The notes: generated from the sequence alone by a model not told the origin. Counted from the first letter of the stretch, positions 11,235-24,612 are shown. The stretch is DNA of 64,000 nucleotides from Sambucus nigra (GCA_949130495.1 OX422207.1:710244456-710308455), one strand, 5' to 3'. Numbers and translations: made by a program.

Positions 11235-12570
11235 CTATGGGTAGAACTTCTTGAGACTGTCCAGGTTGACTGGAAGCACCATATCTTTTCTACCAATGTC
11301 AGTGAGCATAGAGTCGCCACCTGAAATGATCTTTTTCATGAAGTAAGAGACACTCCAGTTTGACTGGAATTTTCCTCTGGGTCCCAAGCGTGTTCTATGA
11401 TTTATTTGAGGGCCAATTCTCCTTCTCAGACACCGCCATCCATGAATCTTATATTGAATGATCATGTTATTCGGGGATGGTACCCTTGTATGTGGTATAG
11501 AGCCTTAAATATCTTTTCATCCAATAGTGATAGTTTGTCCAGACGGCTCTGATACCAATGTTCCTCGCTAACTATGATTTTAAGCATAATGCACAGTGAA
11601 GGTATATCCATCTCAACGGGTAGGACTGCTTCCATGTTGTATACTAAAGTGTAAGGGGTAGCCTTAGTATATGTCCTGACTGAAGTGCAGGAGCCCCAGA
11701 GGATGTAAGGGATCTGATCGACCCAATCTCAACAACTCTCGATCATTTTTCTAATGACGTCTTGAGGTTTTTATTAGGGGTTTAACTACTCCGTTGTTTT
11801 GGGGTCGGTAGGAGAAGATTTGTGTCTCGAAATACCATACTCATCGACAAGTTCCATGACCTCGGCTTTGAAATATAAACCATTATCTAATATTATTTCA
11901 TGAGGAACTCTGTATCGACAGATGATGCTCTTTCGGATAAACTTGGCTACCATTTTGGCATTCAATACTGCATGTGACTCTGCTTCAAACCAATTGGTGA
12001 AGTAATCAATGGAATCCAAGATGAACCCATTCCCAATGAAAGTTGTGGGTGTGACTTTCCTTATAATGTCAATGCCTCAGGTGGATAACGGTCGGGGAGA
12101 AGTCATGTTATACAATTCCCAAGGGGGCATGTGTTGAAGATTAGAAAACTACTGACATTTGAGGTATCTTCGGACATAGATGGTGCAATCCTGAACCATG
12201 GTGGTCCAATAATACCTTTAACGAATAATCTTCATAGTAATAATTTGACCGTTCATATGGGGTCCTTATTCCCCGTTGTGGATATTCTGTATCATTTCTT
12301 CAATGTCATCCCCCGTGATGTAGTGTAAATGAGTTCCATCAAAGTTTCTATTAAATAGTGCTTTGTCGCAGATAATGTACTGGGTAAATAGTTTGCGAAG
12401 GGTCCCACGATATTTCTTGTTGGTATCATGGGGATACCTATTATGCTTAAGGAGTCATCAAATATCGTAGTACTAACACTCAACCATATCGAAGTCTTCC
12501 TATGTGCTAAGCTCATTGTGGTAGCAGTGGGTTGACATAGCTTGTTTTTAGACTATGAAGGGGGTTATCG
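11235..12570 (-). pseudogene. Tat-1 integrase relic
   Basis: Minus-strand frames match the Tat-2 integrase. The C-terminal end is NLDSLKKFYP with a stop at 11235, and the core at 12019-11786 has IDYFTN and LDNGLYF, which hold two catalytic-region landmarks of the DDE integrase fold. The N-terminal part (12516-12292) is split over frames. It would have joined the cDNA to the host genome. Stops and frame changes break it into at least four pieces. Confidence 0.75.
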
Positions 12571-13430
12571 TTATTTCTTCGAGCATGCCGACCATGGAGG
12601 CCAAGGTAGCAAGGGTATCATATAATATTTTCTTTGCTCGGGGCAAGTAGTTGGAGGTGATATCTCATAATTTGAAGGCTATCTCTTCTAGGTAGGCGTG
12701 GAAGGGTAAGAGCTTCTCATCCTTGACGTTCCATCTTCTAAGGACTTCAGAAATGATGAGGGTGAAGTCCCTATAGACATATAGGTGTTTAAAATCTTTC
12801 TTAAGGGTGAGCTTGAGGCCTACATTGCATGCCTCATATTTGTTCGTATTATTAGTGTAGGGAAAATCCAGTTTGATGGCAATGGGACTGTGAGAGTCAT
12901 CAGGGGCGATCAAGAGTATCCCAACGATGCATCGTTCTTGTTAGTAGAGATGTAAAAGAATATTTTCCATCATAGGTTCTCCCGAGAGGTGCATAGAATA
13001 TCTTAGTTTGGGAATTAAGAGACCCAAACATCAACCTCTTACGTAGGGAAGTTAGCAAGGTAATCGAAGATGGATCTCCCTTTCTTGGCTTTCTCCATAA
13101 CATACACAATATAGAACTCAAATATCAGCATCAACCATTGGGCCATTCGGTTTGACAAGGCGGGTTTATCAAGAATTTGGGACATAGGTCTAATAGGAAA
13201 AGTTAGCCTATAGTGTCGTAACTTTTGAGTGACCCGGAATAGGGCAACATATGCTTTCTCTAAGGTAGTGTAGATGATTTCGTACCCAGCTAACTTTCGG
13301 ATGGAATAGTAAATGGTACGTTCTTTGTAGGTTTCCTCAATGTATTGTGATAGTAATGCCCCTACTTCGGTATCTATTACGATCAAGTACATGAGTAGCG
13401 GGAGACCAGGATGCAGTGGCGTGAGTACCG
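12571..13430 (-). pseudogene. Tat-1 RNase H and second (archaeal-type) RNase H relic
   Basis: 13392-13039 translates as a Ty3/gypsy RNase H block (EVGALLSQYIEE, KERTIYYSIRKLAGYE, then LRHYRLTFPI). 12913-12665 translates as the second RNase H (TNNTNKYEA, then VYRDFTLI, LRRWNVKDEKL). Two RNase H domains in a row are the hallmark of the Tat lineage. Frames change between them, so this is a relic. Confidence 0.8.
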
Positions 13431-14245
13431 AAGGTCGGGTAAGGTATAACTTGATTTTGTTAAAGGCTTATAGGCATGACTCATTCCATATTTTGGTAGA
13501 ATCTTTTCGAAGGAGTTTGAAGATGTGTTTGAAAATAGAAGTCAACTGGCAGATGAATCGGTTGATATACTATAATTTTCCTAAGAATCCCTGAACTTCC
13601 TTCTCTATTTGGGGCAGTGGAATTTTGATTATGGCTTTTAATTTGGTAGGTTCAGCCTTGATTAACTTCTCATTAACCATGAATCCCAAAATCTTTCATT
13701 TAGTGATGCTGAAGACATATTTCTATGGGTTTAACCACATCTGGTATCGTCGCGGTCGTTTAAAGAATTTTCAAAGAGAGAGAAGGGGTTGTTGTTTGGT
13801 TTTAAACTTGATAATAATTTTGTCTATGCATACTTTGACCTACTTATGTATGAAATCATGAAAGATGGTTGTGATAGCCCTTTAGTAGGTAGACCTTGTG
13901 TTCTTGATCCCAAATGGCATAACCGTGTAATAAAAGATTGCCAAGGGGGTGATGAAGGATGTTTTTTCTTGATAATGAGGGTGCATCTTGATCTGATTGT
14001 ATTCGATGAATCCATCAATGAATGAATTGAGAGCGTGATTAGCTGTGTTGTCTATAATCATCTCAATGTTGGGTAGTGGTTAATCGTCCTTCGGAGATGC
14101 TTTCTTCAAATCCCAATAGTTGATGCACATGTAGACTTTTCCATCTGAGTTTTGTACGAGTACAATATTTTCTGTCATGTGGGATATTAGATCACCCAGA
14201 TGAAGCCTATATTTAATTATTTTATTACCTCTTCCTTGACCTTGA
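13431..14245 (-). pseudogene. Tat-1 reverse transcriptase relic
   Basis: Fragments in several minus frames align with the Tat-2 reverse transcriptase, for example the MPFG-type block near 13920 and the fingers region near 14100. The catalytic box that reads YVDD in Tat-2 reads CIDK here (13819-13830 complement), so the second catalytic Asp is gone. There are several frameshifts and stops. RNA-dependent DNA synthesis would have been the role. Confidence 0.75.
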
Positions 14246-15600
14246 GTGACCATTCGGTATGGATCTTTTGCAGTTTTTTTACCAGTTTACATTTTTGGAG
14301 AGTTAGGATCTCATTCTGAGCTATTTTGGGATCGATATAGGGCATGTCGTCGTAGGACCATGCGAGGACATCTAAAAATTCTTTCATCAGCTCTTCAAAT
14401 TACGCGCGCTCATTCTCATCAAGGATGGACCATATCCTACTCTTATGCTATTGGCTACTAGAAGCAAGATTAATAATAACAGTTTCATCCTCATTAATTT
14501 AAACACAGTTATGTTGTTTGTTATTAACCATATTAAGACCCGTTAAGAATTCTTCATTTACAAAATCATAATCATCAAGAGTTTGATTATAATCAAGATA
14601 ATTAATGTAAGGCACAACAAAATACTCAAAATCTTTGTTTATTTTATTTTCGAGAAATATATCTTTGAGAACCTCATTAAAAAGGGTCTCAATTATATTA
14701 TTATGAGATAAAGGAAGAACAATAGTAGAGGAAGATAGAAGGGTAAATAGATGGGTTGGGTTGTATTTTAGAAGGAAGAATGGGTACAACATTCCAGCTG
14801 AGGAGAGGTACATCAGTGGCCTCGATCAGAGTGGGAAGGTTTGGTGATGTAATGCCTAAATGGATCATGAAGAGTGTCAGGCCCAGTGAATGCATATTGA
14901 GCAAGTCTTCAGAGTCACTTATCTTGGAGACCTTAGTAATGACTATAGCTTCCTGAGTGAGAAGTTTCACTTGATGCTGGAAGTCTTCACCTAGGAGTAT
15001 TTTTCTTGAAAGAAGATTTCCATTCTTAGCTTTATATTGTTATCCACATGATCATACCATGGTTTAAGAAAGCCACAAAAGGGGAAGTGTTCACCCCGTT
15101 TGATGAATATCCCATTCAAGGAATCCCTCAATATAGTCTTATCATCTTCTAAACTTCTCTTCAACTGTAGTTGGCAGAGCATTCTGAGGTCTTCTGGTAA
15201 AGGATGATATCCTAGGCCACACAGAAGAAAGTCCCTTTTCACGACTATGGGCTCTAGTATTCCTTATTGATGTCGCCCCAACCCCAGTTCGGGCATAAAA
15301 TTCATATTCTTTCAAATACGTATCACGTTGACATTATCGTAAGGGATGTGCTTTTGAAAAACTTGGTCTTTGAATTCATGCGTTGAGGAAAGGGGAAGTG
15401 GATTAAGCCTGAGGTCGGAGAGAAGAATGTTCTTCCCATGATATATTTCTAGTATCGAATTATTGGTGCTGGCTTTTTTTGTACTATCATCGTCTCCTAA
15501 AATGATAATAATTTTCCCCTTGGCGAAGAATTTCAATTTATGATGAAAGGAGGAGGATACTCCTTGAATTCTATGAAGCCACGGTCGAACACATAGCAGA
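14246..15600 (-). pseudogene. Tat-1 protease-RT linker with G-patch-like motif
   Basis: Matches 39560-40440 of Tat-2. The G-patch-like segment ELGLGRHQ, then GILEPIV and CGLGYHP, lies at about 15300-15190 (minus). FIKRGEHFPF and an acidic, poorly conserved spacer (14970-14499) follow. G-patch motifs after the protease are known in several retroelements and bind RNA or helicases. It is broken by several stops. Confidence 0.65.
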
Positions 15601-16142
15601 TTGAAGCATGCGAGTATGTCAATAACTCAAAACTCAGTTATGGGATTGATAGGGACATCCTCTATTATGAGTGTTATGGATCCCATCACCTCTCTACAGC
15701 AAAAGCAAGTGTAAGGTCACTTACTTTCGACCCCAAGAAATTAAACTTTCTTAATGGGAAAACATTAAATGTGGATCCATTGTCGACGATTGAGAGAGGG
15801 ATTGTCTTCCCTATCACTTTAACGGAGATATTGGGGTCAAAGTTGTGATCAAGGACGATCTTTGGAAGCTATCCTTCAAAGAAGGTAAGGAGTCTAGTGG
15901 TGGTAAATAACCCAACTAGGTTCACGGCATCTTCTAGAGTGGTGGAAGGAGGGATTGTGGGCCCAGTGAGAAACTTTATTAGTGCATTTTGTAAGCAATT
16001 GGGAAGATATCAAGAGTCCCCACAAAGTGATGTTGGCTTGAGTCAGTTGAGTTGGTCTAGGATCTTACTTTCTTCAATGGTCATATCCGACATGGGAAGT
16101 TCTTCGATAACTCCCTTTCCTTTATCTGTTCTTGATGGATAA
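15601..16142 (-). pseudogene. Tat-1 aspartic protease relic
   Basis: The active-site motif DNGS, preceded by I-V, is readable on the minus strand at 15785-15773 (complement), as in the Tat-2 protease (39124). The flanking ILGRP-like end is in another frame. It would have cut the Gag-Pol polyprotein. Stops and frameshifts are present. Confidence 0.7.
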
Positions 16143-18270
16143 GGATTCATATCTTGGTAGTGTCTCCCTTATCCGGTCATATGGTTTTCATAAATGGGGA
16201 AGAACAAGAAGCCTATTTTTTTGTCAATTTGTGGTTGTACGGCTACTTTACTAATTACCATAACAGGTTTTGGAAAGTGAACATTCCACACATGTTGATT
16301 ACTGGCCTCGCCTTTTCCCTACTAGGTTCATCATTAGAGATATCAAATCCCCCCATCCGGTGGTGATGATGTATTCTTGCAAAGATAAGTCGACGTATTC
16401 CACAACCTTAATGACTTCTTCATATAAATCCTCACACTCAATGGGGAGGCGTGAGAGGGAAGGGAACATCCACCCTTGAATCTTTAAAGTAATGAGTAGA
16501 TAAAAAATGCTATAGATTCCATCAAACTGTAAGAAAATATCTTCCATAATCTACGCTACATTGTCCAAACTGATTTCAACAATGTGTACCACCCAATCAT
16601 CTGACTCTCAACCCCACTTTAGGGCTTCCATGAATAGGATGTTGAACTTTTGACAGTCGATGGTTATTTCTGAGGGAAATTTCAGCCCAAAATCCAGGAG
16701 ATATTTAAGATAGCTAGCAACTCCATATCTCTTCCTTCGGACCAGGTACTAGCATAAATACAAGCCCTCGTAAGGAGTGACAAAGCTTGATCAGCGAAGC
16801 AGGTAGGGTGTAGGAGAAAATATAGGCAAACTTTGAGCGGTTTGGGTGAAAATATGGGTAAAATGGGTGTTTACTAGGCACAATTTGGGTAGATTGGTTG
16901 AATTATAGTATGGGCTGGAAAGGGGTTTGTGAGTGGTGTTGGTTTTAGAATTGGCTGGTTGGTGATGATACCCCAGTCAATTAGACCTTGGATTTCATTA
17001 TAGAGACGGAAGCACTCATCAATAGTATAGCGGGGAGACTATGGAAGTCACAAAGGGCATTAGTTTTTAAGTTTTTGGAAAATGGGTTTGCCAATGGAAG
17101 AGGATTCAGAGGTTTGATGATATTTCATCTTAGCAAGGCTTGATAGACTTTAGAGAGGAAGGATGGAGCTCGGTGTATTCTTTTATTGATGGATTAGGGA
17201 GGGTTTCTAGCACTCAAGAGGTACCAGGCAGGGAGATATTATTGATGGTTAAAACTGTGGTATTGGAAGGATTTTGAACTATCCAGACAGTTTTTTTGGC
17301 TCGTCTTCTATCTTGGTAACAAATTCTTCAATCTCCACATCCACTTCCCAGAGAGCTTGAAAGTGTGGGTATCATTGTCCTACCATAGTTTCTCTGATAT
17401 GGGGTAGGGAATTCATCTTGATTATGTAGACTTGTTCTTATTCGGAGGGCTAGTTGGTCATGGTGGCAGCTTACTCCCTGAACCTTGCTATGAAGCTGCT
17501 AACAGTTTATCCAGGGTTCTGCTTGAGAGTCTCTAGATCACAACGTGTAAACTCTAGTTATTCATTGTACTTATACTGTAATATAAATTCCTGGGCAACA
17601 TCTTCCTAACTACGAATTTTGGATTTATTGAGGGATAGGAACTAACAAAGAGTATTGTCCTTCAAAGTCTGTTCGAACATCTGGGTCATTATCTCTTCAG
17701 AGGCACCAAGGCGAGTCGTCACTCGATGATAGCTGTGAAGATAAAAAACTGGGAGCCCGCAACCCCCGAAGTTCTCGATGGTTGGCATCTTGAATTTCTT
17801 TGGCAACCTTTCTTTAGGGTAGGGAGACATGTGGGTGTAGTCCATGTTGTTCCGGGATGTCTTAACTTTGCCAAAATTCTTCAACAACATCTTGAGGCCT
17901 TCTTTGACCTTGTTCACCTCTTCCTATTTGGGATCAATAGGTACTGACAGGTTAGCCCCTTGTTGGGTAAAATTTAGCATAGGGAGATGAGCTGGCGGGA
18001 GCCCATTGGCAAGTGGGGCATACGGAGCATGCTGATATTCTTTGGGAACCCAAACAGTTTCGTGAGCAGGTGTACCCATGGCACGAGAAAAGAGAACCTA
18101 CAGTTCTTTGGGAATTGGTACTCGATTTCGCTGCATCTCTTAAACCTCAATTTGAAGATTGTCAATCTTGGCACTGAGTTAGACCAGGATTGTCATCAAA
18201 CCAGGCTGTACATTTGGTGCTTGATCGGTATTCTCTATGGAGGACTAGTGAAGGTGTATTTCGGACTCGA
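16143..18270 (-). pseudogene. Tat-1 gag relic
   Basis: 17917-17642 (minus) is the clearest part: NMDYTHMSPYPKERLPKKFK, then a capsid block LGASEEIMTQMFEQTLKDN, close to Tat-2 gag at 36960-37230. 16547-16299 matches the post-capsid region (TTGWGD) of Tat-2 at 38470-38570. The N-terminus (18258-17974) is spread over frames. Gag would form the particle and bind RNA. It is too broken to make protein. Confidence 0.75.
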
Positions 18271-18652
18271 ATGAGCTAGTAGGGGAACTGACAGAGCTTC
18301 GAGGTGATGTGATGAAAGACCAAAGACAGTAGGGAGCCAAGCCAAGAACCGGATATGCGATCGACCCGAGAAGGAAAAAGATTTGAACTTTTTTGGAAAA
18401 AGAGAAAGAAGAATGTTTTTTGTTGAAGAGGAGGGAAATTTTTTTTATGCATTTGGTAAAAATGAGGAGAAAGGTTTTTTGACATTTTGTTTTTTCGAGA
18501 AATAAGAGGAAAAAATGTGAGACAAAGTCTCGACTTGATTATTATTATGTTTATGTTTTCACTAGTATTAGGTTTACCTAAAGGCAAAAGAAATGCCGGA
18601 CAGGGCCAGAGCCTGGGAAAATTAGGTTTGAAAAATAGGTAAGATAGGGTTT
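18271..18652 (-). other. Tat-1 leader, gag-proximal part
   Basis: Non-coding, similar in reverse complement to 36180-36580 of Tat-2 (for example the GATCGACC and GGCTCCCT segments). It ends at 18652, where the outer Sirevirus is inserted (AACTT at 18653-18657 and again at 54685-54689). The leader resumes at 54685. Confidence 0.7.
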
Positions 18653-18657
18653 AACTT

Positions 18658-20046
18658 TGTTGGAAATGTAGATCCACAATTTTAAACTTCTTTTAAAATC
18701 GATTTCCTTTAATGCGGAATAAAGATGGTTCAACCCAACAATTTAATTTTTCAAATTTTATTTGATTTTATTTTCTTAAAAATATGAAAAATTAACTTAA
18801 ACACAAATTTTAATTTCCAAAAGAAAAATTAAAATTAAACTTAAATTAGTGAATTATGGTGAACACACACACATACACAGTCCACACAAACTAGTATTAT
18901 TATTTTCTCACAACCAAAACTAACACATGAAGTTAACTATGAGAAATTTACTTTTGGCCCAAAATTAATTTAACACAAGTCCTAAAATTTGCCTACACAA
19001 TATTTTCAATATTACCAAATTAGGCCAAACCAAATTTTAGCAAATATGAATTACTGACTAGAATTAAATAAACTTAAGTTTCACCCAAACTTATTTTAGC
19101 ACCAAATTAAACTAGAGAAGTGAATTAAACCATATTTTATCCTTTAATCCTAAGAATACGTTCTAAGTGATTTGCAAGATAAAATAAATTCACAACCGCT
19201 ACGCCGCGATGCACGAGGAAAAACCCAAATGGGGAAAAAAAACTCGAATGACCCTGGCCTAAAAAATTCAGTAAGTACGGTATGAAATTTTATAAAGACT
19301 CGACAAGAGGACTTACACAACCGACTCGACTCCCTTCAAGACTTGACGCGCTCCATCGATCTTTAACCTTCACCAAGAGAATAATCCTGGAGTCCATTGG
19401 AACTTTGGAGTCCACCACTTGAGACCAAGCTACCATCAACCACACATGGTTCCTTTCACCATGTGAGAATGCCGCAGCAAAACCAAAAGCTTCTTCTTCT
19501 TTGAGGGATATATAAGTAAACCCAAACTCTTTTCTTCTTAGGTAGAAAAGTGAACCTGGTTCCAAAGAAACTCCAAGAAAATATATATATGTGGTACTTG
19601 GAATAAACTAATATGTGTGTAAACAAAAGTGTTTAAGAATGATTTTCTTGAAAAACTAACACTAAAAACATGAACTTTTCCATAGAGGAATTAATCTCTC
19701 AAAACTCTCTATATAGATTGTAGAAGACGAAAAAGTTAGTTTTTCAAAGTTGATTCCCTCACATATTAATTCTGGCAAACGTTAGTGGGACCAAAGAAGT
19801 GGGAACATGGAGAAAACAGCCAAAAATTGCCAAAATATTTTCCACCAAAAATCTCGTTCGAACGAAGTGCCGTTGGAACGACCTTCTAACGAAGTTATAG
19901 AGGCCAAATGGTAAAAGTCGTTGGCAAACTCGTTTGAACGACATTCTCATTTGGATGACAAATTTTTTCAAACGATAATTTTGAACGAAGTGAAAGAAGT
20001 ACATATTTTGATTTTAAGCCCAAAAACATTATTTTAAATAAACAAT
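18658..20046 (-). repeat. Outer Sirevirus 3' LTR, first part
   Basis: Starts TGTTGGAAATG after AACTT. It aligns along its whole length with 52977-54420 (about 19 differences in the first 215 bases by eye). The insertion of the inner Sirevirus at 20047 cuts it. The minus-strand TATA-like run ACTTATATATCC is near 19508-19519. It also holds an AC-rich run near 18867 and several GTTCGAACGA-type motifs (19855-19990). Confidence 0.85.
20042..20046. repeat. Target duplication ACAAT (left copy) of the inner Sirevirus
   Basis: ACAAT here and at 29999-30003 flank the 9.95-kb element exactly. The uninterrupted site can be read in the other LTR at 54405-54420. Confidence 0.9.
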
Positions 20047-22073
20047 TGAAGCACCTTATACTCTTGACTCATTTGAGTCTATATTGTATATGTGTTCATC
20101 TAGTTTGGAAATTGTGACAAAATTATGTATAACCTAGAATCCAAAGAACCTCAGAGCTTGCACTACAATTTTATCATTAATTGAAGTGATCTAGACCTCA
20201 TTACCAACACTCACATACAGTAGAATGGATCATATACATGTCATATTGCATATTAATGTGTGTATATATGTTGAGTGTGTTTAAATCCCTAATATTGCTT
20301 TTTAAATATTTCTTGGGATTTTATAAACATTTTAAAATAAGGTTTTAATAAATTAAAACTTGGTTTTAAAAGTTTGTGAGGTCAATCTGCTATTTCATAT
20401 TGTTGGTTTTATTGGCCTAAAGTTGCCTTGGGTAGAATTCGAAAGTGGCAGAGACTTCAGGGTGTTCATTGTAACTATTTTTAGACGCCCGTTTTATCCC
20501 TTCTTATTGTCCAACACCTGTTGCCCTCTGATTGGTTGAAATCATGTTTCTTCACAGAGTGTAAACCAACGCCTATTTTCAACCCTTGGATCATTTTTAT
20601 CAACGATCTGCATGCGCCCTTTCATAATCCCTGTGAACCCTGTTTGGACCAATCAGGAGAATTTTAAACCACCACATATCATGAGCCCTTGGATTAGAGT
20701 CAATCCATCTTGAATCAATCTGGTCCCTTGATTTCAATCCTCATTCTCGAACCTTCTCAGCCTCCTATAAAAAGGCTCCTACTCTTAGCATTAGAAGACT
20801 TTTGCCATTTCGTGCTTTGAGAGAAAAAAGAAGAGAGCAGAGAGAGAAGAGAGAAAAGAGAGAGAAAGAGAGAAACCAGAAGAGAGAGAAAGAGTTAGTA
20901 AACCTAACCCTAACCCTAAATCGTCCAAACAGTTCAAACCAAATATAAATCTTTAAACCCCTGTATTTTCCCAAACACAACCTTGAGTGTTTGACTGTTT
21001 GACTGTTTTGAGAGATGATTTGAGAGTTGGTTTGTTGCTGTAACCTCTTCGTTCTTGAGATCTTGTTTCCAACTTAATCATTTTCTTAGGTCTATTTTTC
21101 TTTTATATAGAAATTTCAGATCTGAGTTTTTCATGGTATATTACACTTAGTTTGCATTTTTATTTCTTAGCTTGAGAAATATATTGTTGATTCTTTTCTA
21201 AAAAGTTTGTTTTTAACTTTGAAATCAACAATAATGTTTTCTGTTTCTAGTTCTCTTGAAACAAGACCTTTGACCTAGTTTGGAATCGCACTTGGTGGTT
21301 TTCAATCTCAAAAATCTTTTCAAAAACAGATATTGATTAAGATTTTGATACGTCTTCTGTGCAAGATAGCCGTGGATTCTGTGATTGATTTAAAGGTTAA
21401 AAAGGTTGAGTTTTGTGAGAAGAGAGAAAAAGAAAAGTCACAGTATATAGACTTATATGTAATTTGTTAGGACTGATTGTACATAATAAGTGTGTGTGTG
21501 TGCATGCATGTGTTAGAGAGCACCACCACAAACACTTTCAATCTGCCACACGAAAAGTGTTGGTAATAAGATCTTGTAAACAAGAGTCGATGTAAAGATC
21601 TTGAACAAATTGGGATTTAACAAACTAGGAGGACAACATCAACAATCAGAACTGCAGAGAAGTTATAAGGACACCAGAGGGTACATTCCTAAACTTATTT
21701 AGGTCTGAGTTGTATGCATGTTTGTTATATAGTTTGTAACTGTTAAAATTTGTTTATAGTGGATTTTGTTTTAATCCGTAGAGGGAGTCGTGGATGTTTC
21801 CTCAGTTGGGTGAGGTTTTACCATGTAAAAAATCTTGTTTTTAATCTTCCTACATCTTCTCATCTCATTCTTGATTGTGTTGAGTTTAAAGTTTGTTTGA
21901 ACTATTTTATAAACTTGTTAATCAAATCTTAAATAGATCTCGTACATACTTTTATAAAACACAGCTTGTGTTCAAAATAGTTTTGGTTTTTAAGAAAAGA
22001 GTTTCTTCAAAAAACTGTTCGGAGTTACTTAAATAGTTTAATTTTATTAAACGGCTTTAGTAACAGATTTTCA
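20047..22073 (+). repeat. Inner Sirevirus 5' LTR
   Basis: 2027 bp, TGAAGCACC to GATTTTCA. U3 ends in the TATA box at 20766. A GA-rich run (20820-20895) and a short telomere-like run (20901-20920) follow at the start of the transcript. TG-rich (GTGTGTGTG) run near 21491. The short open frame 21750-21932 is not conserved as a gene. Confidence 0.92.
20766..20775 (+). promoter_or_regulatory. TATA box of the inner Sirevirus 5' LTR
   Basis: TATAAAAAGG, with transcription expected about 30 bp downstream, before the GA-rich leader. The 3' LTR copy has one change (TATTAAAAGG at 28686-28695). Confidence 0.7.
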
Positions 22074-22075
22074 AT

Positions 22076-22087
22076 TGGTATCAGAGC
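22076..22087 (+). other. Primer binding site of the inner Sirevirus
   Basis: TGGTATCAGAGC, complementary to the 3' end of plant initiator tRNA-Met, two bases after the LTR end. Minus-strand DNA synthesis would start here. Confidence 0.9.
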
Positions 22088-22146
22088 TTGGTAAACTTCT
22101 TTTAAAGAGATCCCGTGTTTTTGAAATTGTTTTCTGAAAATCAAAT

Positions 22147-24612
22147 ATGGACGAGAAAAATGAAAGATTTGGTAACTTGACCAGACCTCCTATCTTTGAT
22201 GGAACCAATTTTTCTTACTGGAAAAGTAAGAATGATTGCTTTCATTCAAGGAACTCTGGGAGATGATGTCTCGTACATTGTTGAAAATGGTTACATTTTT
22301 CCTACAAAACCAGCCACTGAAGGAAGTAATGAGAGGGTTAAGAAAGTATTAAGTGAGTTCACACAAGAAGAGAAACAAGTTTCTCGAAATAATAACAAAG
22401 GAAAGAATGCCATATTTATGTCCATAAATGAACATTTCAAAAGAATCTCATCTTGTACCACTTCTAAGGAAGCTTGGGACACCTTAGTTACTGCTCATGA
22501 AGGTGACACTAGAGTTAAAGCTGCTAAAACTCAAATGCTCATTCAACAGTATAACTCTTTAATTATGTCTGAGACTGAGTCATTTGATGACTTCTATATG
22601 AACTTGACTGATATTGTGACAAAACTGCATGCTAATGGGATAACATATGACAGACAAGAAATTGTATCTAAAATTCTAACATCATTACCACAGAAATTTG
22701 ATAACAAAAGATATGTTATTGAGGAAATGTGTGATATAAATTTCACTCCTGAATTACTCATTAGTAAATTAAGAACTGTAGAAATGGAACTGGAATTTAA
22801 GAAATAATTGACCCAGTCCCATAGGAAACAGACTAGTTCCAATCTAAGCTTCTCTTCTAAATTGATTAAGCCTGAGTTTAATGCTTCCAATGATGACTCT
22901 GATGAGGAATGCGATATAGAGAGTTTGGACAATCAGATTGCCTTGATGTCAAAACAGTTTAATAAAATCATTAAATTTAGAAACAGCGTGGCAAATAAAC
23001 AAGGCAAGTCTAACTATCCAACTCCCTTTAATAACAAACCTCATGAGAAAAGCCATGACAAAAATCACAAGGATTCTCATGCTAGACCTAACAGAGACCT
23101 TAAGAAGACTGAATGCTATAGATGTGGAAAACTAGGACACATTGCACAAGACTGTAGAGTTAACTTAAACACTCTAAACAAACACATTAGAGCCAACATT
23201 TGCAAGACATGGGATGATTTAAGTGACTCTGAAAATGAGGAACCCGGGTCATCTGATGTTTTTGACCCTTGCATGTCCTTCTTTGCCAAGATTATCTATA
23301 ATGATGATATGCCTGTGTTTGTTAGTGAGGATGATTCTAGTAATTTTACTACTGATGTTTCGAATAATGCTGTTACTGGTTTAGATGCTTTGATTACTGA
23401 GAATATTGCTATCTCTTCTTCGGGGTGTGTGAGTCAAAGGGAAAGCGATAATGACGATGTCAATGGGTGTGTGAGTTCTAAGAATGAAGCGTTAGGGGTC
23501 ACTTCACACACTATACTTAGTGACTCGGACAATGAAGGCCTTCCAAATATTCACACACTCAATACTAAAACTCTCAAGAAAAGCACTAGACTAGAAAAAG
23601 TTGTGAAAGATCTCACCAAAAAGCTGTAAGATCTAAGCCTGATGGTCAAACTGAATGCTGAAGAGTATACTACCCAATGTTTAACTCATGAAAGTGAAAT
23701 TAAAATGTTTGATAAAAAACTCAAAGATTTGACTGAAACAAATGAAATTCTGGAGAAAAAATACAAAGGGACATTATTAGAATTCGAACAAACTAAAGAA
23801 AAGACAACAACTGTTTTCAAAAAATTTACAAAATTTGAAAATAATTCAAATTGTTTTGATGAATTTGTTGCTGAATCTAAAACCAATTCTGATGATCGAA
23901 CTGGAGTAGGATTTTGCCCCAATTTGAAGACACAAACAAAAACTTTTGAGACTATCAAGTTTGTGTCAGGAGGTAAAAGACCTATTAAAACCTGCCCAGA
24001 TTTCCATTCCCTAAAAACTGAGTTTGATTCGAAACATCAAAATTTTAACATTGGGGAATCAAGTTACTCTAAACATGAAAGTTCACCTAAGGCTAAATAC
24101 GTTTGCCCCCCTATTAGGAAGAGTGAGTCCGCATCAAGACTGTCCTACCTAGGAATAGAGTCCAACCTCAAAATTCCTCAAAACCGTTGTTTAGAGACTT
24201 TCCTAAGGAGACCCCAATCTTGAGCAATCTTTATTGCTCTTACTGTGATATATACGGTAACTCTTTTGATAGTTGCTATGCTAGGAGACTTTTTAAACCT
24301 GTCTTTTATCCTCCTACCTATCAGAACTTTAACTATTCTAGGAGGAGCCGAAACAATTATGTACTTCCTAGACAACCTGACAAAAACTCTAATTATAGGA
24401 AGAGAAAGACCAAACCTAAAAGAACATTTACTCGAAGGATTCCTAAGCACTTTCCTAAACCAAATGCTCATGTCTTTCATAAAATTCAAAATCATGCGCA
24501 AAATATTTTTCAACAAAAAACCAATGCTCACAAATTTTATCAATTGAGAGCTAATAAGCGCAAAATGAAAACTAGAGCAATTTGGGTTAGAAAAGAAGAT
24601 CTATTACCTTAG
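22147..24612 (+). pseudogene. Inner Sirevirus gag (broken)
   Basis: ATG at 22147 (MDEKNERFGN, then IFDGTNFSYW). One extra base in the A-run near 22222 shifts the frame, which then continues from 22223 through the UBN2-type capsid-like region. A CCHC zinc knuckle (CYRCGKLGHIAQDC) lies at 23114-23155. A charged coiled-coil region (about 23640-23830: ESEIKMFDKKLKDLTE and following) and a basic C-terminal part (24350-24560) follow. Stops are at 22805-22807, 23627-23629 and 24610-24612, and the frame changes near 24187-24223. Gag forms particles and packages RNA. The long C-terminal coiled-coil extension is typical of Sireviruses. Confidence 0.88.

Noticed and set aside
22076..22087. tRNA genes at TGGTATCAGAGC sites
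   Set aside because: These are 12-18-base primer sites next to LTR ends; no cloverleaf can be formed around them.
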